41,769 bases of DNA from Acidobacteriota bacterium (lineage in GTDB: Bacteria; Acidobacteriota; Terriglobia; Bryobacterales; Bryobacteraceae), in the NCBI GenBank assembly GCA_016215215.1, contig JACRKW010000074.1, forward strand, positions 1 to 41,769, written 5' to 3'. The notes under the pieces are model-generated. The model saw nothing but the letters and a program-made list of their open reading frames with translations. It ran no database searches and had not been told where the DNA came from. Positions within the stretch are counted from its first letter, which is position 1; every line of letters starts with the position of its first letter. Both the position numbers and the translations under genes were made by a program. Positions 33,565 to 41,077 of this stretch are shown in pieces.

Positions 33565-34533
33565 ATGAGACTGTCCCGGCGGGCGCTTCTGGTCTCACTC
33601 GCCGGCGCCTCTCCTGCCCAGATCAAACCGCCAACAGAATTGGTCCGCTACGCTGATCCGGCCACTGAGTTTGAGGTGGTCCGCCTGACCGACCCGGCCT
33701 TCGAGAGCCGTCTGGCTCCGCAGCCGGCGCGGGCCATCGACCGGCGGAGCCGCACGCTGCTCTATGCGTCCATGCGTAGCGGCTCATGGCAGGCCTGGCA
33801 GCTGGAACTGTCCGGCGGCCGCAACCGCCAGCTCGGCACGCTGGACGGGTTTGACCCCGGCTCATTGACTCTTTCCTCCGACGACCGGTCGGCGCTGCTG
33901 ATCAACGGGGGAGATCTCATGTCGATCGGCCTGGCTTCGTTGCGGCTGCAGGGCCTGTACAGCGCCCGCGAAGGGGGCGCGCTCCGGGGACCGGTGGCCT
34001 GCACCGAGGACGGCACGTCGATGTTCCTGGTGGAGACGCGAGGGTCCACGTCCAGACTGTTGCGCCTCCGGTTGGCCAAGGGCGGACCCGAGACGGTCCT
34101 GGAGCAGGAAGGGGCGATTCTGGAACCAACGCCCAACCCGAGGCGGGCCACGGTCTTCTGGAGGACCGCGGGCGGGGAACTGTGGCTGAGCGCATTCGAT
34201 GGCGCGGGGCTGCGGCGCATGGAGACACCGCCTGGCCGGGTACTGCAGGCGCACTGGGCGCCCGACGGCCAGTCCATTCTGTACCTGATTGAGCACGCGG
34301 ACACCTCGCAGCTGAACGCCATCCGCGAGCAGGGCCTGGATTCCCGCGCCGACTCGCTGGTGGCGCAGACCAGCCAGTTCGCCTCGTTTTCGCGCAACCT
34401 GAACGCTACGGTCTTCCTGGGCGCCAGCCGCAACAAGGCGTCGCCGGCCGTTCTGGCGCTATTGAGGGCGACGCGGCGGGAGTTCGCGACGGGGTCTTCC
34501 AGCACGCTCACGAACTCGGCGATGGTGACGTAG
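33565..34533 (+). CDS. Exported beta-propeller protein with lost C-terminus
   Basis: A 322-residue open frame. The start RLSRRALLVSLAGASPAQ is a Tat-like signal, followed by WD40/TolB-type blades (RTLLYASMRSGSWQAWQLEL, DGTSMFLVETRGSTSRLLRL, AHWAPDGQSILYLIEH). The pattern recalls oligogalacturonate-lyase-like propellers. Coding similarity stops at about LLRATRREF (34485); the final residues ATGSSSTLTNSAMVT are antisense of the S24 gene. The expected last blade is missing, so the protein is probably truncated by a deletion that joined two convergent genes. It may be non-functional. Confidence 0.78.
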   Translation: MRLSRRALLVSLAGASPAQIKPPTELVRYADPATEFEVVRLTDPAFESRLAPQPARAIDRRSRTLLYASMRSGSWQAWQLELSGGRNRQLGTLDGFDPGSLTLSSDDRSALLINGGDLMSIGLASLRLQGLYSAREGGALRGPVACTEDGTSMFLVETRGSTSRLLRLRLAKGGPETVLEQEGAILEPTPNPRRATVFWRTAGGELWLSAFDGAGLRRMETPPGRVLQAHWAPDGQSILYLIEHADTSQLNAIREQGLDSRADSLVAQTSQFASFSRNLNATVFLGASRNKASPAVLALLRATRREFATGSSSTLTNSAMVT

Positions 34534-35291
34534 CGGTCTTCTTCCTTGAGGTCCCATGCCTCGAACTCCGGATTGTCCGGTCGCATGTGGATTTGCGTGT
34601 GTTCCCACTGATCGCTGGACTGCTGCTTGCGGCTGGCGTAACGCTTGATGGTGAACTCGCCGCCCTCGTCGTGGGTGGCGATGCGCTGGACGATGTAGAT
34701 GCCGCCTGTCCGGGAGCCGCCATAGTAGGAGCGGAAGACGCAGAGCGAGCCGTCCGGAATGTCGGGTTCCATGGAGCGGCCGCGGATACGCACAATAAAC
34801 AGGTCTTCACTGAGCGCGCGGCGGCCGGGGACCTCCGCCTCGATCCACTCCTTCACGCCGGTGGCTCGGTCCTGTCCGAGCTTGCCGGCGGCGAGGTCGA
34901 TGGGGATCAGTGGCAGGTGGGTCTTGTACTCCCGGACAGTGGATTTCACCAGCCGCCGGTAGAGCGCCTGGGCCGTGCGTTCGAGGTCGGCGCAGATGGT
35001 CTGTGCGGGCGGCTCCACGCGGAAAGTGCCCGACAAGGAGGAATCGATCCACTCCAGAAACTGCTGCGTGCCCAGTTCGCGCTGTTTATGAGGAAGATCC
35101 TCGCAGATAGCTGTCAGGACTTCAGCTTCGGCGCCGGCGAAGTCCTCCCAATCCCTTCTAAAGCGGAAGACGCATTCGCCCGTGGAGCGATCGGTGACCA
35201 TCACGCCGCAGTTCTCACCCAGGGCTTCGAAGATACGGTACTCGGCCTGCCTCGTCGGCAGCGGAGCCCGGGAGTGCTGGGAGTGGGCCAT
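33762..35291 (-). CDS. S24-type (LexA/repressor-like) peptidase with run-on C-terminus
   Basis: The first 266 residues (35291 to about 34494) form the real protein: an N-terminal region without an obvious helix-turn-helix (1-160) and an S24 domain with catalytic S173 (RIRGRSMEPDIPDGS) and K216 (FTIKRYAS). S24 proteins cut themselves in response to stress or act as signal-peptidase-like enzymes. After EFVSVLED the frame has lost its stop and continues for more than 240 codons as antisense of the propeller gene to 33762, which has no domain character. Only the first part should be taken as the gene product. No phage genes lie nearby. Confidence 0.7.
   Translation of the reverse strand: MAHSQHSRAPLPTRQAEYRIFEALGENCGVMVTDRSTGECVFRFRRDWEDFAGAEAEVLTAICEDLPHKQRELGTQQFLEWIDSSLSGTFRVEPPAQTICADLERTAQALYRRLVKSTVREYKTHLPLIPIDLAAGKLGQDRATGVKEWIEAEVPGRRALSEDLFIVRIRGRSMEPDIPDGSLCVFRSYYGGSRTGGIYIVQRIATHDEGGEFTIKRYASRKQQSSDQWEHTQIHMRPDNPEFEAWDLKEEDRYVTIAEFVSVLEDPVANSRRVALNSARTAGDALLRLAPRKTVAFRLRENEANWLVCATSESARESRPCSRMAFSCEVSACSIRYRMDWPSGAQCACSTRPGGVSMRRSPAPSNALSHSSPPAVLQKTVARLGLGVGSRIAPSCSRTVSGPPLANRRRNSLDVDPRVSTRNIDVPSSVQATGPRSAPPSRALYRPCSRNEARPIDMRSPPLISSADRSSEERVNEPGSNPSSVPSWRLRPPDSSSCQACHEPLRMDA
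34483..34497. other. 3'-to-3' junction of two genes without stop codons
   Basis: Plus-strand propeller homology ends near 34485 and minus-strand S24 homology ends near 34494. Both original stop codons and the intergenic DNA are absent, which is best explained by a deletion spanning both 3' ends or by a mis-joined assembly. Confidence 0.65.
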
Positions 35292-35350
35292 GCGTTGTAT
35301 GCCTTATCGGCGTAAAGCGGGTGAACGCGCCCGTGGAACTTGAGTAAGCC

Positions 35351-36403
35351 CTATGGAGCGAAGGGGTAGTACCCCTCCCTAGCGCGAACTTTCACATTAC
35401 CCAACTTCACCTTCACTTCAATCCGTCTGAAAGTCTTAGCCACGTCCGTATTGGATGGAGTATACCGGAGAATGTACTGTGTTGTGATCTCACCGGCCGT
35501 TGCCGCGATGGCATTGACGATACCCTTCATGATCGCAGCCGCATAGCCGCCGGTGCCTACCTTCAGCGCATAGTTGCCTTCGTCGGACGGGGTGGAGAGG
35601 TAGCCGCTCACGTCGGAGTAGATGTTTTCCAACGGGTAGACGACGCGGCCACCGGTCGATTCGGCAAGCCGCTTCAGGTTGGGCTCCCCGGGGTTGGTGA
35701 AGCCGAAGGCGGTGGTGGAAACACCATAGATTGTCACCAGGTTACGCTGCGCGATCTCAACAACTTCATCCAGTGTCTTTTTACTGGAGTTGTCGTGGCC
35801 GTCGCCGATGATGACGATGACGCGACGGGGTTCGATGGGTTCGCCCTTGACCAGGGTACGGCTGGCGCACGCCATGTAGACGGCATCAAAGAGAGCAGCG
35901 CCGCCGCCAGGCTTGATACGCCGGATCCGGTCGAGGATCTTCTCCGGGTCTGCCGTGGTGTTGACCATGAGCTCGGCCTCGGTGGAATAGCCGATCATGT
36001 AGCCGGAGAACCGCGGGTCGGGCTTGCCGTCAGGCTCCATGGTGGCCAGAGTCAGATCCTGGATGGCTTCCTTGAATTTGTCCCAATGCAGGCGATTGGT
36101 GTTGGAGAGGTCGACCAGGAAACCGATGACCACGGGCTGATTGCGCTCGCGGGTGAAGTAAGTGATGGTTTGAAGCTTGCCCTCGTCGTACAGTTCAAAG
36201 TCCTTCTGTTCCAGGTCGCGAACAAAGCGGCCCTTCTCCTCGGTTACGGTAACGGGGACGATGACTTCGGCCACGGAGGACTTGAAGGCCTCCTCAGGCT
36301 TCATGGCCTGGGCCCGGGGGGGCGTCTGCGCCGAGACGCTGGAAGCGCTCGCCAACAGGGCGAGGACAATAATGCCCAGAGAGAGGTGCCTGCGAGTGTA
36401 CAT
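35351..36403 (-). CDS. VWFA-related secreted protein (acidobacterial type)
   Basis: A 350-residue exported protein with signal peptide LSLGIIVLALLASASSVSAQ. It begins with a small beta domain (VAEVIVPVTVTEEKGRFVRD) and then a von Willebrand A domain with a MIDAS-like DLSNT (VVIGFLVDLSNTNRLHW) and the strand VIVIIGDGHDNSSKK, where metal-binding aspartates lie. It ends in a beta-sandwich (ITTQYILRYTPSNTDVAKTF to YYPFAP). This architecture matches the VWFA-related family that is abundant in acidobacteria. VWA domains bind proteins through a metal ion. TATAAT lies 14 nt before the ATG. Confidence 0.9.
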   Translation of the reverse strand: MYTRRHLSLGIIVLALLASASSVSAQTPPRAQAMKPEEAFKSSVAEVIVPVTVTEEKGRFVRDLEQKDFELYDEGKLQTITYFTRERNQPVVIGFLVDLSNTNRLHWDKFKEAIQDLTLATMEPDGKPDPRFSGYMIGYSTEAELMVNTTADPEKILDRIRRIKPGGGAALFDAVYMACASRTLVKGEPIEPRRVIVIIGDGHDNSSKKTLDEVVEIAQRNLVTIYGVSTTAFGFTNPGEPNLKRLAESTGGRVVYPLENIYSDVSGYLSTPSDEGNYALKVGTGGYAAAIMKGIVNAIAATAGEITTQYILRYTPSNTDVAKTFRRIEVKVKLGNVKVRAREGYYPFAP

Positions 36404-36412
36404 GCGGGTTCA

Positions 36413-36427
36413 GCCCCATTATACGGG
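36413..36427 (-). promoter_or_regulatory. Perfect -10 box inside a small inverted repeat, VWFA gene
   Basis: On the minus strand CCCCGTATAATGGGG carries a perfect TATAAT flanked by a CCCC/GGGG inverted repeat. It lies 14 nt before the ATG at 36403, so the leader would be about 8 nt. No -35 is seen. Confidence 0.5.
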
Positions 36428-36569
36428 GTAAGGGCGGGTCCGCGCCGCCCCCGAAGTGGCCGCCTGCGGCTTGAGGTGAACGCCCGACAGGGGGTAAGGA
36501 AACGCCGTATTCCTGCAAGCGTCAAGCTTGAGTCTTCCCATATCGCCCCCTGCGCCCCTATGATTGGGC

Positions 36570-36575
36570 TAGGAT
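36570..36575 (+). promoter_or_regulatory. Candidate -10 box (TAGGAT) for the two-module secreted protein
   Basis: TAGGAT ends 9 nt before the ATG at 36585, and there is no Shine-Dalgarno. A TATGAT lies 11 bp further upstream and is an alternative. Confidence 0.35.
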
Positions 36576-36584
36576 CGTAAAACT

Positions 36585-38960
36585 ATGCGTTGCACAGCTT
36601 CAGCCCGTCTCGTTCTGTTCGCTGCCGGGCTCGTCCCCGCCGCGGCCCAGAATCCGTATCTCACATGGAGCCCGACGAGCGTCACTCTTGAGGCCACAGC
36701 TGGATCGGCGACCCCAGTGACCGTGCGGGTGCGGCTGACCAACTCCGGCAATGCATTCAACTTCCTGGCTTCCGGCAACCAGGGTTGGTTTTCGTCGACA
36801 CCGACCAGCGGGACTCTGGCCGCCGGCGGAACGATCGAGTTCGTGATATCGGCCGACCCGACCGGCATGCAGACGGGAACGTACACGGCGGCGTTCACTG
36901 TGACGCCGGGACCGGGGACGGGGCTGCCGCCTTCCTCAATTGAAGTGACATTCAATGTGACAGGTTTTGCTTTTCTCACCGTGCCGGAGAGCCTGGAGTT
37001 CACGGTGGGGCCGGAGGCTACAGACGCCAAGAGCTTCAGTGTTTCGCTGTCGGACGGCATCGCCCGTGAAGTGGTGGCGACCCCGTACACGGGGAACACG
37101 GGCAACTGGCTGGCGGTGCTGAACTCGGCGCCGATCACGACACCGACGGCGATCAACGTACGTGTAAGCGCGGCCGGGCTGGAGATCGGTACGGTGCTAC
37201 AAGGGGAGATCCGCCTGACGGCGCCGGCGCTGCCGGGACTGCAGAAGAGCATTCCGATCAAGATGACGGTGGTGGACCGGTCGCCGGGCTATAGCGTGGT
37301 TCCGAGTCACCTGAATTTCTACTCCTTCAGTACGACACAGCCGCCGGCGCAACCGGTGCAGGTATTCGCCAGCGCCGACCGGAGGCTGCCGTTCGACGTG
37401 GTCAAATCGCCAGGTTCAACGCCGTTGTCGGCATCACTGACCCGCGGAATCACTCCCATCACCTTCACGGCCTCGATGGACACGTCTCTGACGCCGGAAC
37501 TGCCGCGGGACGATTCGATGTCGATTGTCCCGCTGGACGGCTCCAGCGAGATCGTGGTGCCGATCCGCACGTCGATCGAACCAGCGCGGGTCTACGCGAT
37601 CCCGCAGGTGGCCGACGGCGGAGGCTTCCGCACGGCCTTTACGGTGGTGAACAACGATCCGGCGACAGCCCTGATCGCGTTGCGATTCTACAAGTCCGAT
37701 CCGGTAACGCATGCCACCAGCGCGTGGACTCCGGCGATGGAGAACAACGAGCGGGTGGACAACATCCAGATTCCGGCAGGGGCGTCGTGGACGGTGCAGA
37801 CGGCCGGGGCAGCGACGGGGATCACCTCAGGGTGGGCCGAGGTGGTATGCGCCTCTTGCACGGGCAACAGCAAGGGCGTGAGCGGGCTGGCCGTCTTCCG
37901 GCAGGCGCAGCCGGACGGCCGGATCCAGGAGGCGGCCGTGCCGATCAACGCATCGCTGATGCAGCGCAGCTTCCTGCCGTATGACAACGCTGGCGGGATG
38001 GTCACCTCGATGGCCATCGCCAACATCAGCCAGACGGAAGTCGCCAAGGTGAGGGTGGCGTTCCGTGACGCCAGCGGGCGGGTGTTGCGGATCGACCGGG
38101 TGAAGGACATCCCGCCGCGCGGTCATTTTGCTTTCGAACTGATCCGCGAATTCCCATACCTGAACGGGACACGGGGCACTGCGGATTTCTGGATCACTTC
38201 CGGGCAGATCTCGATTCTAGGCCTGCGCTTCAGTCCCAGCGGCGCCTTCACGTCCTTCGAGGCGCAGACGCTGAACCGGCGGGCGTTTGGCCGGCGGTCG
38301 CTTCCTCAGATTGCCGACGGTGGAGAGTTCCGGACTTCGATCACCCTGGTGAACAATGACTCGGCCGTCGCGCAAGTTAGGCTCCGTTTCTGGCGCGCGA
38401 CGTCCAACGGCGCAACGGAGGGCTGGACGCTGGGGTTCGTAGGAGGCATCAATCCGGACAACCTGACAATTCCGCCGGGCTCGTCGATCACGCTGGAATC
38501 GGCCGGTGCAAGTCCTACGGTCCAATCCGGCTGGGCGGAGGTGGTCACAGACCAGTGGGTAACCGGCCTGGCGGTGTTCCGCCAGTCGTTGCCGGGGCGG
38601 CCGGATCAAGAGGCCGCGGTGCCGGTGAATGTGGCGACGCCGAACCGCTTGCTGCTCCCGTTCGACAATACGGGCGGCTTCACAACCTCAGTGGCGCTGA
38701 TCAACATGAGCGCCGCAGTGCCGGCGCAGGTGAATCTGACGTTCAGGGACGGCCAGGGGCTGCGGATCTTCCAGACTGCCTTGCCGGAGATGCCGGTGCA
38801 GGGCCACCGGGCTTTCAACCTGGGAGAGCAATACCCGCAACTGAAGGGGCTGAAGGGCACGATGGAGCTTTCGGCGCTGAGCGGAGAGGTTTCGCTGCTC
38901 GGGCTGCGGTTCTCCGACGCAGGTGCCTATACCTCGTTCCGGGCGCAGCCGGTTCAGTGA
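36585..38960 (+). CDS. Large secreted beta protein with two repeated C-terminal modules
   Basis: A 791-residue exported protein (signal peptide ends VPAAAQ). Residues 23-330 contain three beta-sandwich repeats of the BACON/Ig type (PYLTWSPTSVTLEATAG, FLTVPESLEFTVG, YSVVPSHLNFYSF). Residues 336-565 and 566-791 are two homologous modules of about 228 residues, each starting with IPQVADGGGFRT or LPQIADGGEFRT, continuing NNDPA/NNDSA, GWAEVV, GLAVFRQ, QEAAVPIN and ending LGLRFSPSGAFTSF or LGLRFSDAGAYTSF. No enzyme motif is present, so it is probably a surface or adhesion protein. The next gene is convergent 12 bp away. Confidence 0.88.
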   Translation: MRCTASARLVLFAAGLVPAAAQNPYLTWSPTSVTLEATAGSATPVTVRVRLTNSGNAFNFLASGNQGWFSSTPTSGTLAAGGTIEFVISADPTGMQTGTYTAAFTVTPGPGTGLPPSSIEVTFNVTGFAFLTVPESLEFTVGPEATDAKSFSVSLSDGIAREVVATPYTGNTGNWLAVLNSAPITTPTAINVRVSAAGLEIGTVLQGEIRLTAPALPGLQKSIPIKMTVVDRSPGYSVVPSHLNFYSFSTTQPPAQPVQVFASADRRLPFDVVKSPGSTPLSASLTRGITPITFTASMDTSLTPELPRDDSMSIVPLDGSSEIVVPIRTSIEPARVYAIPQVADGGGFRTAFTVVNNDPATALIALRFYKSDPVTHATSAWTPAMENNERVDNIQIPAGASWTVQTAGAATGITSGWAEVVCASCTGNSKGVSGLAVFRQAQPDGRIQEAAVPINASLMQRSFLPYDNAGGMVTSMAIANISQTEVAKVRVAFRDASGRVLRIDRVKDIPPRGHFAFELIREFPYLNGTRGTADFWITSGQISILGLRFSPSGAFTSFEAQTLNRRAFGRRSLPQIADGGEFRTSITLVNNDSAVAQVRLRFWRATSNGATEGWTLGFVGGINPDNLTIPPGSSITLESAGASPTVQSGWAEVVTDQWVTGLAVFRQSLPGRPDQEAAVPVNVATPNRLLLPFDNTGGFTTSVALINMSAAVPAQVNLTFRDGQGLRIFQTALPEMPVQGHRAFNLGEQYPQLKGLKGTMELSALSGEVSLLGLRFSDAGAYTSFRAQPVQ
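37590..38957 (+). repeat. Tandem protein module repeat
   Basis: DNA encoding residues 336-565 (37590-38279) and 566-791 (38280-38957) encodes two divergent copies of the same module. The DNA copies are not identical, so the duplication is old. Confidence 0.8.
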
Positions 38961-38972
38961 GCGAGGCCAGTC

Positions 38973-40214
38973 CTACTTGAGCAACTCGACCTCGTGGAGG
39001 CACATGCCGTAGCCGCTGCCGGGCGGGTTGGAGAGGTGCTTTTCCTTGAAGTTGGCGTTGCCATTGCTGAAGTTGGCGGCGTAGCATAGCCAGGCGGTGC
39101 GGCCGTCGAGGGAGATGAACTTCGAGGGGAAGTTGACGAAGTAGGCCTGTTCGCCGAAGCGTTTCATGAAGGTGACCATGCGCCAGGGTCCGGTGATGGA
39201 AGCGGATTCGAGGATCCAGGTGTCGAACTTGGAGATGGTGTTGCCGCCGTCGGTGACCACCATGAGGTACTTGGCGAGCGGCGCGTTGTAGGTGATGGAG
39301 ACGTTGCCGCAGCGGTTGTTCCAATCGACGAGCGGCTGGATGCGGTCGAACTGATGGGTCCAACGTGCGCGGCCGCGCGAGTCGCGGCCGGCGAAGAACT
39401 GCCACTTTCTGCGGTCGTTGATGGTGCGCAGGGACGGCTTCACGCGCGCGAGGTAGATCTGGTCGCCGGTGATCCAACTCGCGTTGGCGGGGCGTGGGGA
39501 GGGGTCGGGGTCACGGGCGCCATGGGCGACGAGGTAGGCGTAGCCCCCGGGCGAGTTCCGCATGTCGCGGCCAAAGTCGACGAAGTGGGGCGCGCCGAAC
39601 TTCACTTTGCCGCCGGGCGAAACGGGTTCAGGGAAAAGGGGCTGCGAGGGCGTGTGCGGGGTCTCGATCCAGGTCTTGCCGTTGTCAATGGAGGTACGGA
39701 AACCGACGAAGGGGCCGAGGATGTCCCAATTGAGGCCTGTGCCGGGATTGCCGTCGGAGTCCATGAGGCAATAAGTTCCGTAGTACCAGATGCCCTTGTG
39801 ATGGAGGCTGGCCGAGGGGTAGCGGCCGCCATAGGGCTCGGGGGCAGCGGCCACCGCGCCGCGAGAGGTGATCTTGAGTTGCATCGGGTCATCACCTTCG
39901 ATGACGGCCCAACCAGTGGTGGCCTTGGGGCCGATGGAGACGGCTTTGAGCCCGTCGGCCGTGCCGTCGGTCCAGGGCGAATAGAGGCGGCCGTCGGCCC
40001 CCCAGGACGGATACCAGGTGTCGGCGGTGGTGTACTTGATCTGGCGGCCGGTGAAGCGGAGTCCGGTGATGGCGGTGGAATTCGGGAAGGGGCAGTCGGC
40101 CGGCGGCTCGGAAGGCCAGACGCGGCCGGCCGGCGCAGGGGTTTGGGCCCGTACGGCCAGGGCGACCAGGAACAAACGGGCGATTCGCACATTGAGGCGC
40201 ACTTGATACTCCAC
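38973..40214 (-). CDS. Secreted sialidase-like/beta-propeller glycosidase-type protein
   Basis: A 413-residue exported protein from a GTG at 40214, with AAGGAGG nine nt upstream (minus strand). The hydrophobic ARLFLVALAVRAQ lead is a signal peptide. The body shows propeller strands with the features of sialidase or DUF4185-like hydrolases: DTWYPSWGADGRLYSPWTDG, GIWYYGTYCLMDSDGNPG, FRTSIDNGKTWIETPHTP (an Asp-box-like SxDxGxTW) and KFISLDGRTAWLCYAANFSN. It probably binds or cleaves glycans. The catalytic residues cannot be fixed by eye. A small ORF ends just before its start. Confidence 0.85.
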   Translation of the reverse strand: MEYQVRLNVRIARLFLVALAVRAQTPAPAGRVWPSEPPADCPFPNSTAITGLRFTGRQIKYTTADTWYPSWGADGRLYSPWTDGTADGLKAVSIGPKATTGWAVIEGDDPMQLKITSRGAVAAAPEPYGGRYPSASLHHKGIWYYGTYCLMDSDGNPGTGLNWDILGPFVGFRTSIDNGKTWIETPHTPSQPLFPEPVSPGGKVKFGAPHFVDFGRDMRNSPGGYAYLVAHGARDPDPSPRPANASWITGDQIYLARVKPSLRTINDRRKWQFFAGRDSRGRARWTHQFDRIQPLVDWNNRCGNVSITYNAPLAKYLMVVTDGGNTISKFDTWILESASITGPWRMVTFMKRFGEQAYFVNFPSKFISLDGRTAWLCYAANFSNGNANFKEKHLSNPPGSGYGMCLHEVELLK

Positions 40215-40217
40215 GAC

Positions 40218-40379
40218 TCACGTCCTCCTTGATTCACCCCAAGCGGCACGCTCCAATGTGAAGCGTCGAAAGATCTCTTGCAGTCGGCCGAGCGCGTTCT
40301 GGTAGCGCCGCGCCACCAATCTTGAAGCCTGCAACATGGGAGTGCCATCCAAGCATATATCCACCACGGCATGCGCCAC
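40218..40379 (-). CDS. Possible small ORF preceding the propeller gene
   Basis: From a GTG the frame encodes 53 residues, containing VVDICLDGTPMLQASRLVAR and a basic amphipathic stretch ending ESRRT. Its stop lies 3 nt before the next gene's GTG, and the Shine-Dalgarno of that gene is inside its last codons, as in coupled genes. It has no Shine-Dalgarno of its own and no known family, so chance coding is quite possible. The rest of the 232-bp gap up to the FMN reductase shows nothing else. Confidence 0.28.
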   Translation of the reverse strand: MAHAVVDICLDGTPMLQASRLVARRYQNALGRLQEIFRRFTLERAAWGESRRT

Positions 40380-40446
40380 AGCGTGATGCCGGCGAGGCGA
40401 TTCCTATGAATTGCGTCCTGGCCGGGGACGAGAAAGCGAGACAACC

Positions 40447-41046
40447 ATGGCGGAGGGAATGAAGGTTGTACTGATCGGCGGGAGTGTGCGGCCGGGGAAC
40501 TACACAGCGATGGCGTTGGCTCTGGCAGCGGATGAGTTGGGGAAGCGCGAGACGGCATATGAGATGGTGGATCCGGCAACCCTGTCTCTGCCGTTTCCGG
40601 GCGTGAATCCCGATTCGAAGGACGCGCGGGAACTACGTGAAAGAGTAGCCGAAGCCACGGGAGTGATTCTGGCGACGCCGGAGTACCACGGATCGTTCAG
40701 CAGCGTGATGAAACTGGTGATCGAAAACCTGGGGTTCCCCTCGGCGCTTGCGGGGAAACCGGTGGCACTGCTGGGAGTGGCGGCAGGGCAGATCGGAGCG
40801 ATCAAGTCGCTCGAGGCGCTGGCGAGCATTTGCACGCATGTCGGGGCGCTGGTGCTTCCTGGCGCGGTGTCGGTGGCCGGCGTACAGAAGGCATTCGACC
40901 GAGAGGGGCGGTGTGTTGACGCGGAGGTGGAGAAGCGGATCCGGTCGGTGGCGACCAACCTGATTGAGTACGCGCGCGGCAGCATTTGTCCGCGGATTGC
41001 GCTGGAAGCAATGGTACGGGGGGCGACGGGGGAAATGCGCGGGTAG
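40447..41046 (+). CDS. NAD(P)H-dependent FMN reductase family flavoprotein
   Basis: A 199-residue flavodoxin-fold enzyme. GGSVRPGNYTAMALALAADE is the phosphate-binding loop with SxRxGNxT-like spacing, and TPEYHGSFSSVMKLVIENL is the flavin-contacting motif PEYxxxxxxxLKN(A). It would reduce FMN or quinones with NAD(P)H. A later ATG at 40459 would remove only four residues and has a Shine-Dalgarno too close to it, so 40447 is kept. Confidence 0.92.
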   Translation: MAEGMKVVLIGGSVRPGNYTAMALALAADELGKRETAYEMVDPATLSLPFPGVNPDSKDARELRERVAEATGVILATPEYHGSFSSVMKLVIENLGFPSALAGKPVALLGVAAGQIGAIKSLEALASICTHVGALVLPGAVSVAGVQKAFDREGRCVDAEVEKRIRSVATNLIEYARGSICPRIALEAMVRGATGEMRG

Positions 41047-41077
41047 GAAAGAGACATGAACTGACGGTCTTACCGGG

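Noticed and set aside
33762-34493. A new C-terminal domain of the S24 protein
   Set aside because: The sequence is exactly antisense of a recognisable beta-propeller and is rich in Arg, Ser and Pro as expected from a shadow frame.
14014-35310. Shared decamer GCCTTATCGG upstream of the peroxiredoxin/cheW region and upstream of the S24 gene as a common operator
   Set aside because: Only two copies, no inverted symmetry and different distance to the starts; a chance match cannot be excluded.
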